A stretch of 64,000 nt of DNA from JBEVJC01 sp040510375 (GCA_040510375.1 JBEVJC010000014.1:1-64000); one strand, 5' to 3'; counted from the first letter of the stretch, positions 26,843 to 35,815 are shown. Numbers and translations are program-made. The notes: generated by a model from the sequence alone, not told the origin.

Positions 26843-29026
26843 TTAAAAAGATTTATTGTATTGAATCGTCCCGCTTGACCGGGGAAACAGTAACTTATTA
26901 TTGCCAGGAAAATAGTCCCTGGTCCACCCGAAATACAAGTGATCATCTCCAGCAAACGAAAGAGATCCCCCAGCATGAAACCCCGTCTTTCGTGTGCTCC
27001 CAGCCACCTGATTCAGTTTAACCCCCGACTCAATCAGGATCCTGTCGGTGACTGGCCAGGAAAGGTTTTCTTCCAGTACGATATATCGGAACTCCTGGTC
27101 CCCGTTATCGGCAAACTGCAGTTGGGCGGTTACCCCTTTGAAGAAGAAACTATGGGAGATCGAGAAATTGGAAGCGCCGAAGTTCCGATAACTGGTATCT
27201 GTGTCACCGGCCGCGAATTTGTTAAAGGTGACGTTCGTGGCCATGGGAAGCGCTCCGGCGCTATACTGGTGAACGATTGATCCATTCCACAACTGGAACT
27301 GATTCACCACCCAGTTTTCGCCGACACGCACGACCTGATTCGATGGCAGGTAACCCAGCGTGACCATTGGCCATTTTCTCGCTACAAAGCTTACCTGAAA
27401 GGTCTTATTCACCGAGAGGCTATTATAAACCGTGTAAAGCTGGGGATTGGAAAAATCATTCGTATGAATCGCAGCTGCCATTCGGACGTGATTCTTTAGC
27501 AACTGTTGCGTCCAACGGATCGACCATTGTTCCTGACGGGTGAAAAGTTGGAAGCGCGAAAATGACTGAAATTGTTCCCCAACAAACCGATATTTCAGAT
27601 CATAGGTCGCGTTCAACTTCCTGATCCTTCCATTTAACCCAATGAACAGCGCCTTGTTATTCCTGAAATCCGCCTTGTTCTTGACTTCCCCACCAATTGA
27701 CAGGGTATCTGTGAACCGGGTAGAGGACTGGGCAAGTTCCACGGTCAACTGGTTCGCGGGTCCGAAATTCCACTTCGACTCGACACTGACCCCGGTCAGG
27801 GGGATTGACACGGGAGAGTTCAAACTGGCAAATACCTTGCGTTTACCGTGGTACAGCGAGAAGATGAATGCGCGACCGGGACGATTAATCCCGATGCGTC
27901 CCAGGAAAAAAGGTTGCATGGGTCGCCGGTTGCCCAAAAACAGGAAATCGCGATAGCGAAACTCAAGGAAACCAACGGCCACTGCAACATACAATCGCCG
28001 GTTGTATTCCGCATTGAAGCCGTTCAGCGTTAGATGCCTCGCTGTAAACTCCGAATAGTTCACCGCCGCCCTGCCTATATCCAACTGTTGAATCCCCTGC
28101 ACCCAGCTTGGCAGTCCCGGGATCACCGACTTCCCCTGGATCGAATCGAGGGCTGCCTGGCCCACCGTGCGTCGAAGCTCTTCCATGCTCTGTACGTTAT
28201 TCAACCGGGAAATCCGTTGTTTCAGTGCATCGGATTCCGTACCGAGCTTGTCGAGTAGCCTGCTGACTGAGTCAATGGATTGCTGGAATCGTCCCGCCCA
28301 TTCAATATACTGGCGGGCCCTGCCTTGTATGGAGTCGGCGCGGCTAAGGTTCAAGGAATCCGGGAGTTTGCTGTCAAAGGAAAGCGCGGGAATATTGATC
28401 AGCTCCGTAGCGTCCAGCAATTTCCCGCGAATCTGCTCACGCAACGCGTTCAGTTTCGTAATACCACCTGAGAGGGCAGTCTGCTGTTTCACTATGCTTT
28501 CCAGCGAATCCTGTTGTTGCTGAATAACCCGCGCCAGGCGTTGTCTGAATTTAGTCTCCCTCAATCCAGCAATTCCAGCACGGTCAAGCCCCAGCTGAAC
28601 ATCCACAAAATTCCGGAAGTATGCAGAGTTGCTTACCCGCGCATTCACCCGTATGCGGACGGGGATTCTCCCTGGCAGCAACGCGCGCCAACCGGCCGTC
28701 ATCAAATGCTGGCCGATAGATGATTCCGCGTAGGGAGTATCCACTTTCGAAAGATATTGATAGTCATATCCGGTATAGCCGGAGCCCCGGAGAAACAAGG
28801 CAGGTTTCGTCCAATCTTTTTCCGTATCCGGGAGCTGGAATATCGATGAAGCGTTAAGGCCAAATGAAGGAACCGAGGACGTATCGTATAGCCGAACACC
28901 GCGCAGCACCTCCTCCAGGTTCAAGGTTTCAAAGGATTTTTGCCCCGGTTGTTGCGCAGCCGAGGGCAATGCACATAGCAGGCAGATTAGTAAAATCCAG
29001 AGAAATACCGCGGTGGAAACAGGCAT
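26843..29026 (-). CDS. Outer-membrane barrel with periplasmic coiled coil, first gene of the RHS operon
   Basis: The 727-residue protein has a signal peptide (about 1-24, ending Pro-Ser-Ala-Ala-Gln). A Gln- and Leu-rich helical region at about 155-300, with heptad-like spacing (Arg-Val-Ile-Gln-Gln-Gln-Gln-Asp-Ser-Leu), looks like a coiled coil. The C-terminal 400 residues alternate aromatic and polar residues in about 10-residue strands with tight turns, typical of a 16-18-strand outer-membrane barrel, and end in Phe, the usual barrel signature. No plug or TonB box was seen. As first gene of a six-gene unit with two giant exported proteins, it could be their outer-membrane channel or anchor. 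No named family is assigned. Confidence 0.65.
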   Translation of the reverse strand: MPVSTAVFLWILLICLLCALPSAAQQPGQKSFETLNLEEVLRGVRLYDTSSVPSFGLNASSIFQLPDTEKDWTKPALFLRGSGYTGYDYQYLSKVDTPYAESSIGQHLMTAGWRALLPGRIPVRIRVNARVSNSAYFRNFVDVQLGLDRAGIAGLRETKFRQRLARVIQQQQDSLESIVKQQTALSGGITKLNALREQIRGKLLDATELINIPALSFDSKLPDSLNLSRADSIQGRARQYIEWAGRFQQSIDSVSRLLDKLGTESDALKQRISRLNNVQSMEELRRTVGQAALDSIQGKSVIPGLPSWVQGIQQLDIGRAAVNYSEFTARHLTLNGFNAEYNRRLYVAVAVGFLEFRYRDFLFLGNRRPMQPFFLGRIGINRPGRAFIFSLYHGKRKVFASLNSPVSIPLTGVSVESKWNFGPANQLTVELAQSSTRFTDTLSIGGEVKNKADFRNNKALFIGLNGRIRKLNATYDLKYRFVGEQFQSFSRFQLFTRQEQWSIRWTQQLLKNHVRMAAAIHTNDFSNPQLYTVYNSLSVNKTFQVSFVARKWPMVTLGYLPSNQVVRVGENWVVNQFQLWNGSIVHQYSAGALPMATNVTFNKFAAGDTDTSYRNFGASNFSISHSFFFKGVTAQLQFADNGDQEFRYIVLEENLSWPVTDRILIESGVKLNQVAGSTRKTGFHAGGSLSFAGDDHLYFGWTRDYFPGNNKLLFPRSSGTIQYNKSF

Positions 29027-29046
29027 GTTGTTTTGGTTGACCTCGT

Positions 29047-29075
29047 TAAAACTAACCGTTCGTTTCTTGCTCCAA
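29047..29075 (-). promoter_or_regulatory. Candidate promoter of the RHS-toxin operon
   Basis: Read on the minus strand, TTGG is separated by 17 bp from TAGTTTTA, close to the Bacteroidota sigma-A pattern (TTTG, 17-19 bp, TAnnTTTG). It sits 21 bp upstream of the barrel gene's ATG, giving a short leader. The match is imperfect. Confidence 0.35.
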
Positions 29076-29099
29076 CTGCCATTATTACGTGTGGCAACT

Positions 29100-29113
29100 G
29101 GGTATAAATACCC
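29100..29113. promoter_or_regulatory. 14-bp perfect palindrome in divergent promoter region
   Basis: GGGTAT and ATACCC arms flank AA. The palindrome lies 74 bp upstream of the RHS operon start and 125 bp upstream of the S8 protease start, a good place for a shared operator. Length and base composition make chance possible. Confidence 0.3.
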
Positions 29114-29238
29114 TTGTTTGGGATGCGGAAAAACGAGGAAAAACAGCGAGGGATGTGGATCTGCAGAAATCTCCCAAAAAAAATAATTGAGTGCCCGAAA
29201 AAATATGCGGGCAGCAAGTTTTGCTGTATTTTTTGGCT

Positions 29239-32200
29239 ATGAAATGCTTCATTCTAATCCTATCGGTAGCGTTTTCATTCGCCGCTCAATCCCAAACACG
29301 TATCCCTGCACCCGTGTTGTTACGTAACTCCCCGCGACATCTTTCGCCGACCGTTGACCTGGATCGGGGACGTGGAAATACCTCCCAGCTGGATTTGGCG
29401 AAACCCAGACACCTGCTATTTCAGTTCGACGAGATACCCGATGCGAACAGGAAACTGGCGCTTCGGTCACTTGGGATAACCCTGTTACATTATATTCCTT
29501 CCAACACCTACCTCGTGAATGTATCGCGGAACCTCACGCCTGCTGAGCTGACCGGGGCAGGCATCATTGGAATGGGCGAATTGAGCCCCATGGACAAGAT
29601 GGATTCGGCACTGGATTCAATTGTCCTGTCCGACAAAAACAGGGCTGTCTGGGTACAGTTCTTCGCGTCCACCTCTCTGGAAGAAGCGATCACTGCGGTT
29701 TCCGGAAAGGGAGGGATTGTGGACAAGACATTGTTCGATGAGTTCGCGATTCTGACGGTTGCTATTCCCGGTCAGTTGATTACCAGTCTAGCAGCTGAAG
29801 ACATAGTGGAAAATATCAGTCCAGTCACCGAGCCTGAGTTTAGTGCAAATGAAGGAGGTATACAACAATCCAGGGCCAACATCCTCCAAGGGCATTTACC
29901 TGGCAATTACAACCTCTCCGGGAAAGGGATCACTGTCGGGGTTTTCGAGTTGAGGGGATCCCCTTTCACCCACGTGGATTTTGCGCAGCAGATCCTGCTC
30001 CAGAAACTGCCCAAGACTAACGATGCGCATTCCACCCACGTGCATGGAACACTCGTTGGATCAGGTCTCCTAAATCCCAATTATGCCGGGTTTGCACCTG
30101 CAGCGAAGACTCTCTCTGCCGACGGAAGTGTGACCTCCCTGACTAATTCCAATTACCATCGGCACTACAATATGGTACTGACTAACAATTCTTACGGCAG
30201 TGGCTTTGTCTGCTCCGCTCCGGCTTATACCACTTTGTCCAGAATTATCGACAAGCAAAGCATCGACTATCCGACACTACTTCACGTATTCGCTGCCGGT
30301 AATTCCGGATGGGAGACTTGCGCGCGATATCCATCCGGGTTCCACACCGTTGGAATGAATCAGAATAGCGCAAAGGCAACGCTTTCCGTTGGAAATATCA
30401 CCGATGATGGCAAAGTCTATGGCTCGTCATCCAAGGGGCCTGGCGCAGGGGGACGTTTAAAACCCGAAGTCGTGGCCGTCGGCTCCAATGTTTGGTCAAC
30501 ACTGCCGGGAAACACCTATGGACCCAACTGGGGCACGAGCATGGCTGCCCCGGCGGTAACGGGTGGGCTGGCGTTGCTCTATGAACGGTACCGTCAATTG
30601 CATAACGGCGAATTCCCCGCTGGTGTATTAATGAAAGCCATCGTTTGCAATACCGCCGATGATATCGGGAATCCGGGTCCTGATTTCAGTCATGGCTATG
30701 GCGCACTGAATTTACTTCGCGCAGTTCGTACCCTGGACGACCAACGGTACTTCCATGGTTCGGTGGGGTTGGATAAGGTGGAAGAAAAATCCATTCAGAT
30801 TCCAGCTCACGTCAAACAGTTGAAAGTTTTGCTTTACTGGGCAGACCCTCCCGCCACGCCGCTATCGACGAAAGCACTGATCAATGACCTGGACCTCGTG
30901 GTAAAAAATCAGGCAGGAACCGGTTATTTACCGTTAGTGCTGGACACCGTCGCCGCAAATGTGGACCTGGTGGCCGGGCCTGGGGTCGACCGAATCAATT
31001 GTCACGAGCAGGTCGTCATCGAGCATCCACCCGCTGGCAATTATACAGTAGCCGTCTCCGGTACATCTATCACCGAAGGCGACTCACAGGGTTATTATGT
31101 TGTCTACGAATTTGTAAAAGATTCGCTTCAACTAGATTACCCGGCTGGCGGAGAGCTGGTAAGCCCGGGGGAAACGTTGCTGATCCGATGGAATACTGCC
31201 ATGCAGGAAGACCCGACCCTGCTAACGTATTCTGCTGACGGCGGCTATACCTGGTCGGCTATCGGAAATTCTCTGCCTTCCAGCTATACCTATGAATGGA
31301 CGATTCCGGACACCCTTTCCAACGAGGTACTCGTAAGAGTCCAGCAACCGTTAAATAACCAACTCGCACAAAGCCTATTTTTTTCTATTATCCCCGTGCC
31401 CGTACTAACGCTCACGGCCGACCAATGCCCGGGTTCCGCAGGGCTTAGCTGGAGCACTCTCCCGGGAATCGATAGCTTCGTCATTTTAAAAGCAGTCGGT
31501 GGGAGCATGCAGGAAATCGGCATCACTCAGTCAACCAGCTTTCAGGTATCTAACCTCCTGGACGACTCAACGTATTTTTTCAGTGTGGCAGCCATTCACA
31601 ACGGTAAAAGGGGTAGGCGTTCGCCAGCAGTCACCAGAAAACCGGATTCCGGCAATTGCGAACACTCCCTTTTCGAGCATGACCTTCGCGTGATAGCGAT
31701 CGTTTCCCCTGCCACTGGCCGGAAGGAAACGTCTTCGCAACTTTCCGCGGCAACCGCGGTTACTGTGCGCCTGGAGAATTCGGGCAAAAACACCGTACAG
31801 GGAATTTTGCTCCAGTACAGAATTGGGGGCGGATCATACATCAGCGAGGAAACCTATCAGCCCATCCTGCCCGGAGAACAACTCGATTTTACGTTTAGTG
31901 AAAGAGCAGATTTAGTGGATGCCGGCCACTACGATATTGAAGTCGTCGCAAGGTATGCCATGGATATTAACACGACCAATGACACTGCGAGGCAAACCAT
32001 TCGCCATTTAGCCAATGCCCCCATGGACCTGTCTGTCCCCTACCAGGAGAGTTTTGAGAATGCCGATCAGCAGGAGTTACGACTACCGGTCATGGGAATC
32101 CGATCGTTGGAACGATTTGACCTCATATCAGGACACCCGTTCAACCGGGTTAACTTACAGCATACCAACTTCATTGATTCATTCAGCCACGCACTGGTAT

Positions 32201-34491
32201 TGTCCAGTTCATCGATTATCAATGAGGATTACAATGAAGTAACCGCTACTTTCAATTTGTCTGGTTTCCACAACAGCAGCCATAACATCACCTGTAACCT
32301 GACATACTATCAATCTGCCATGAGTGTTACTCCCCGGGATTCCCTTTGGATCAGAGGAAGTGACACGCAACCCTGGATTCCTGTTTTGAACCTGTCGAGA
32401 CCGATCGGACCGGAAACCGTCCATCAGGTGAAACAACTGGATTTTGGACAAGCGCTGAGCCAGGCTGGACAGGATTTTTCCAGCAGCTTCCAGTTGCTTT
32501 GGCGTCAGAAAGGTACTGGCGCCTCATATGCAATTGACAACCTCAACATCATCAATAGCTCCAGGGATATGGGGGTGTTGTCGGTGGCGAGTCCGGCAAT
32601 CAGCTACACCCGGCACCAACAGGATATTCCGGTGCAGGTACGGGTTGCAAACTACTCTTCGACCGCTCAGGACAATGTCTCGCTCTGGTATCAGCTGGAT
32701 AACCGCCCGGCGGTGCAAACCACTTTGACGCAGATCGCGGGTCACAGTGAACTGCTGGTCACGTTTCCGGAAGAATTGAACAATTTAACGATCGGCAAAC
32801 ACCACTTCCGGGTATGGACGGCACTCCCGGGAGATACTTATCCAGCAAACGACCAACAGGCTTTTGAAGTCATGCATTACCCCGTCATCGACCAGTTCCC
32901 GTATCTGGAGCAGTTCGAGGAAAATAACGGAAACTACTACGCAGCCGGCCAAACGAGTTTTGAACATGGTGAAATTGGGTTTGGAACCATTTTCGGAGCG
33001 GCCAGCAAGGGAAAAGGTTGGAAAACCAACCTGCATGGATCATACAAAGTCAATGAAAAAGGCTATCTCTACTCCCCGGTATTTGATGTCTCCGGGTTAC
33101 AACGCCCCATGCTTAGTTTCAGTCTCGCCAGTCAGACGGATTTGTGCGTGCTGACGACTTATTGTGACATGCTTTCGATCCAGTACACAAGAGATGGCAT
33201 TAACTGGCTTCCTTTGCCCGCATCTGCGCAAAGCTACAATTACATCACCCACATTAACTCACCCGATGGTTTCCGCTGGCAGGTGTCCACGACAGGGCTA
33301 CCAACCGGCATGCAACGATTTCAGTTCCGGCTGTACTTCCGAAGTGACGACCGGTTAAATTTTGAGGGAATCGCCATTGACGATATTCATCTTTATGAGA
33401 ACGGACCGGAAATATTCTACGGCAATGCAAACGCAACTATTCCAACAGCGCCAGGAGGGATGACCTGGGAAAACGTTGTGGTGAACGATCAATTATTCGC
33501 GCAGTGGAAACGCTTAGAAGGTTCCGCGCCCGCTACCGCAGTTGTATCCAGCAATGTTTCTCCGGGTAACTTTCACGGGCAGGTTTACCTGGAACGAACT
33601 TTCACGATGTTACACCCGGGCTCGGATTCCTTTACTTTACGCCTGTACATCCAAGATGCGGAAATGCTTCGCTTGTTGCAAGACAATACCTGCGCAACCT
33701 GCTTCGTCCCGGTCAATCCTTATCGTGTGGGGATTTCAGTTTATCAATCGGACTCGACCAATGAAATCAACTCGCTGATAAGCGACAACCTCCATGGGAA
33801 ATGGATATTTTTAGACCGCGACAAGCTACACATTGTGCCATATCAATCTGGTTATTACGTTGAACTGAAAACCGTAGGAAACGTTGAACTTCGAATCAGC
33901 AACGGCGGGATGGATAACCGCAGCGCCCTTCCAGTCAATATCAATCAATTTACCGGCAAACCGGTTGATGGGGGCCTCCGGCTGGAATGGGAAACTCCAG
34001 CGGAAATTAATATCCATGAATTCGAAATGGAAGTAGCCGTCGGGAAAACGGATTTCTTGGCGAACAACTTCAGCAAGACCGGTACAGTTAGCAGTCTCGG
34101 AAAGTCAACCACTACTCAGCAATACAGTTTCCATTATGCACCTCAAACTCAAGAAGTGCATTACTTCCGCATCCGGCCGGTTGATATTAACGGACAAAAG
34201 TCCATTTCGGAAAGTATTTCCATTCCAGTGGGCAAACAGCAGCAATTCGTGGTCTACCCGAATCCCAGTACAGGTAATTGCATTCTGTCCTACTTTTTAC
34301 CGCTGGGAGAAAAAGCGGAGCTCATGCTGTATGATGTGTCCGGGCGGCAGCTGGCCCGCCATTCTATCGAAGGTGCCGGAATATGGGTGAACTATCCTAT
34401 GAACATGGGACCCGAACTACAGAAAGGGATATACCTTATGAAAATAAAAACGGCCTCTACGTCTACTACGTTGAAATTGGTGCGTCATTGA
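29239..34491 (+). CDS. Large S8 subtilisin-like protein with T9SS sorting domain
   Basis: The 1750-residue protein is read from the Met at 29239, because the signal peptide (Leu-Ile-Leu-Ser-Val-Ala-Phe) starts there; the 16-codon upstream extension is not export-like. A peptidase S8 domain spans about 225-520. Catalytic His269 lies in His-Val-His-Gly-Thr and Ser434 in Gly-Thr-Ser-Met-Ala-Ala-Pro. The strand normally carrying the catalytic Asp reads Val-Gly-Val-Phe-Glu237, a possible Asp-to-Glu change. After it come Ig/FN3-like, CARDB-like and MAM/jelly-roll-like domains and, at about 1665-1750, a type A T9SS tail beginning Val-Val-Tyr-Pro-Asn-Pro-Ser. It should be surface-exposed or released. 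It is divergent from the RHS operon. Confidence 0.88.
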   Translation: MKCFILILSVAFSFAAQSQTRIPAPVLLRNSPRHLSPTVDLDRGRGNTSQLDLAKPRHLLFQFDEIPDANRKLALRSLGITLLHYIPSNTYLVNVSRNLTPAELTGAGIIGMGELSPMDKMDSALDSIVLSDKNRAVWVQFFASTSLEEAITAVSGKGGIVDKTLFDEFAILTVAIPGQLITSLAAEDIVENISPVTEPEFSANEGGIQQSRANILQGHLPGNYNLSGKGITVGVFELRGSPFTHVDFAQQILLQKLPKTNDAHSTHVHGTLVGSGLLNPNYAGFAPAAKTLSADGSVTSLTNSNYHRHYNMVLTNNSYGSGFVCSAPAYTTLSRIIDKQSIDYPTLLHVFAAGNSGWETCARYPSGFHTVGMNQNSAKATLSVGNITDDGKVYGSSSKGPGAGGRLKPEVVAVGSNVWSTLPGNTYGPNWGTSMAAPAVTGGLALLYERYRQLHNGEFPAGVLMKAIVCNTADDIGNPGPDFSHGYGALNLLRAVRTLDDQRYFHGSVGLDKVEEKSIQIPAHVKQLKVLLYWADPPATPLSTKALINDLDLVVKNQAGTGYLPLVLDTVAANVDLVAGPGVDRINCHEQVVIEHPPAGNYTVAVSGTSITEGDSQGYYVVYEFVKDSLQLDYPAGGELVSPGETLLIRWNTAMQEDPTLLTYSADGGYTWSAIGNSLPSSYTYEWTIPDTLSNEVLVRVQQPLNNQLAQSLFFSIIPVPVLTLTADQCPGSAGLSWSTLPGIDSFVILKAVGGSMQEIGITQSTSFQVSNLLDDSTYFFSVAAIHNGKRGRRSPAVTRKPDSGNCEHSLFEHDLRVIAIVSPATGRKETSSQLSAATAVTVRLENSGKNTVQGILLQYRIGGGSYISEETYQPILPGEQLDFTFSERADLVDAGHYDIEVVARYAMDINTTNDTARQTIRHLANAPMDLSVPYQESFENADQQELRLPVMGIRSLERFDLISGHPFNRVNLQHTNFIDSFSHALVLSSSSIINEDYNEVTATFNLSGFHNSSHNITCNLTYYQSAMSVTPRDSLWIRGSDTQPWIPVLNLSRPIGPETVHQVKQLDFGQALSQAGQDFSSSFQLLWRQKGTGASYAIDNLNIINSSRDMGVLSVASPAISYTRHQQDIPVQVRVANYSSTAQDNVSLWYQLDNRPAVQTTLTQIAGHSELLVTFPEELNNLTIGKHHFRVWTALPGDTYPANDQQAFEVMHYPVIDQFPYLEQFEENNGNYYAAGQTSFEHGEIGFGTIFGAASKGKGWKTNLHGSYKVNEKGYLYSPVFDVSGLQRPMLSFSLASQTDLCVLTTYCDMLSIQYTRDGINWLPLPASAQSYNYITHINSPDGFRWQVSTTGLPTGMQRFQFRLYFRSDDRLNFEGIAIDDIHLYENGPEIFYGNANATIPTAPGGMTWENVVVNDQLFAQWKRLEGSAPATAVVSSNVSPGNFHGQVYLERTFTMLHPGSDSFTLRLYIQDAEMLRLLQDNTCATCFVPVNPYRVGISVYQSDSTNEINSLISDNLHGKWIFLDRDKLHIVPYQSGYYVELKTVGNVELRISNGGMDNRSALPVNINQFTGKPVDGGLRLEWETPAEINIHEFEMEVAVGKTDFLANNFSKTGTVSSLGKSTTTQQYSFHYAPQTQEVHYFRIRPVDINGQKSISESISIPVGKQQQFVVYPNPSTGNCILSYFLPLGEKAELMLYDVSGRQLARHSIEGAGIWVNYPMNMGPELQKGIYLMKIKTASTSTTLKLVRH

Positions 34492-34835
34492 GTTGCGGCT
34501 TTATACATTCATCCGGGACCCATGATATCCAGTGCATTCCATAGCGCCCGAATTGACGTCGGGATCAGGGTGTGTGATAGTGTGAGCAACCGATCCCCTT
34601 GTGTCTGGATGCAAATTACTCTTTGCTGATTTTTTTCACTAGTTCCGTGAAGGCCACGTCCATCCAGTCCTTTTTCCATTCGCTCCGGAGGACAAAGCAC
34701 AGCAGGTGCTGAATACAACAAGCAGGAGTGCCTTGGTGGGAGGCATGGTGGTTAATTAATGGTGGTACAACAAATATGAAATAAAAAGGAACACAACAAT
34801 CAAAAAAAGAACTTAGTTGAATTTTTTTATTGAAT

Positions 34836-34955
34836 CTAAAACACCTTCATCCCCATCAAACCGGCTGAAAATTCGCGTTTCCGTAAAACCGCCTCATAGA
34901 GACTAAAATAGAAAAGTGTACTTGTAAATGAAAATTGCTGCTGAAGGCACCTTAC
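34836..34955 (-). pseudogene. C-terminal fragment resembling an outer-membrane barrel
   Basis: An open stretch of 39 codons without a start ends in Ala-Gly-Leu-Met-Gly-Met-Lys-Val-Phe-stop. Before it are alternating aromatic residues (Phe-Tyr-Phe-Ser-Leu-Tyr). The terminal Phe and strand-like pattern fit the last strands of an outer-membrane barrel. No upstream part is present, so this can only be a remnant. Weak because it is short. Confidence 0.3.
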
Positions 34956-35001
34956 TCATTTCTCGGAATTGAGTCGATGTTAACGATGCGATTTGAATAC
35001 A

Positions 35002-35060
35002 GGTGATGGTGGGATTTGAACCCTTGTCGACAAATTATTGAAAATCAAAAGCCCTTCACC
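35002..35060 (-). other. tRNA-like 3' fragment
   Basis: On the minus strand the sequence contains GGGTTCAAATCCC, the T-arm pattern of tRNAs, and an upstream ATTTTCAA stretch like an anticodon loop. Only three of five T-stem pairs form and the other stems are poor, so it is not a functional tRNA. Such partial tRNA ends are often attachment-site scars. It directly follows the stop of an orphan C-terminal fragment. Confidence 0.25.
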
Positions 35061-35313
35061 ACAACTTGCCATTCAGTCTCTTTTTACTCCCTTTTTTTGT
35101 TTCAGTAAAGTATCCATCCACCCAACCCAACATTTGATTGTTGAGTAAAGTTTTTAAAAAAGCGGGCTCAACTGTCTGCGGCAGGAGTTTGCTCACCTGG
35201 TTGTTATTGATATTCAGGTTTCCATCGGGGGTATCCTGTGATAACTCTTTCCTTCGCTGGATACTATACCCAAGTGCTTTGCCGATCGCATTTCCAGAAA
35301 TTACCTGCAGGTA
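35056..35313 (-). pseudogene. Orphan 85-codon C-terminal fragment
   Basis: The frame is open for 85 codons between two stops, without a start, and is protein-like: a basic segment (Gln-Arg-Arg-Lys-Glu-Leu), an Asn-rich stretch, then a Phe-Leu-Lys-Thr-Leu-Leu-Asn-Asn-Gln helix and a Gly-Trp-Val-Asp-Gly-Tyr-Phe turn before a basic tail. I cannot name the family. Lying between other conjugation-gene debris on the same strand, it is likely the 3' end of an element gene. Confidence 0.4.
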
Positions 35314-35411
35314 TTAGGCCTTCATCCATTCACCTAATTATTGTAGTATCAGAACAAGGTAGAGTAGAAATGAGCAAACCCACTAACGGCGCGGGTTCGC
35401 TGCGATTGCCA

Positions 35412-35446
35412 CATGGTTGGCCTAGATTTAAAATCTAATCTCGGCT
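35412..35446 (+). other. tRNA-Leu(UAA)-like anticodon-arm remnant
   Basis: The 15-bp palindrome TAGATTTAAAATCTA has the stem and loop of a tRNA-Leu(UAA) anticodon arm and is preceded by a TGGTTGG stretch like a D-loop. Acceptor stem and T-arm are missing. It may be a relic of an integration target or simply an AT-rich palindrome. Confidence 0.2.
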
Positions 35447-35507
35447 CGGGGACTACCCTTTATGGTAGGGAATTCTTGGTCCCTTGATTCCCATTGTAGT
35501 CAAAAAA

Positions 35508-35648
35508 TTACACCGGCCCAAGGCCAGAAACACCTGACAAGACTGGCAACCTTGCCTTGAAGAAAACGATCCAGATAAACAGATAATAAATTACGGTCGC
35601 GACAAGAAGGATAGTGATGTATTGCGACCAGGAGATATTTTGTAACAT
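35508..35648 (-). pseudogene. Truncated conjugation gene stump, paralogue of the gene at 51.5 kb
   Basis: This 46-residue frame has an ATG at 35648, then Ile-Ser-Trp-Ser-x-Tyr and a single membrane span, exactly the N-terminal pattern of the 143-residue conjugation protein at 51502-51933 (Ile-Ser-Trp-Ser-Thr-Tyr, then Leu-x-Tyr-Tyr). It stops after about 45 residues, where the soluble domain should begin. It therefore looks like the 5' end of a second copy from a related element, cut off by a deletion. The similarity is visible by eye but covers only about 35 positions. Confidence 0.55.
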
Positions 35649-35815
35649 AAACTCTCGGATTAGTTATGAATACAATTGTCGAATGCGTTTGAGGCAAACG
35701 CTATATGAAATGAATAGCAGTTTATATGAAAAACGTTCGCTGCACTGTTTTTTTAGATACCGCATGTCAGCCCGGGCTGTCGTACCTTCGTAAGCTAACT
35801 TTTAACGAGCCCACG

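Larger units (their letters stand above)
34492..35815. other. Gene-fragment scar between S8 protease and PIN gene
   Basis: About 1.3 kb with no intact gene but several minus-strand remnants, annotated separately: a barrel-like C-terminus (34836-34955), an 85-codon C-terminus (35056-35313), a 46-aa conjugation-gene stump (35508-35648) and two tRNA-like fragments. A further short minus frame at 34509-34721 changes reading frame more than once and is probably debris. This pattern suggests repeated insertion and deletion at one site. Confidence 0.5.

Noticed and set aside
34509..34721. 70-codon minus-strand frame after the S8 gene
   Set aside because: Parts of all three frames look equally protein-like and a signal-like start at about 34745 is out of frame, so I treat it as debris.
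35002..35060. Functional tRNA gene
   Set aside because: T-stem has only three of five pairs and the anticodon and acceptor stems do not form; kept only as a fragment.
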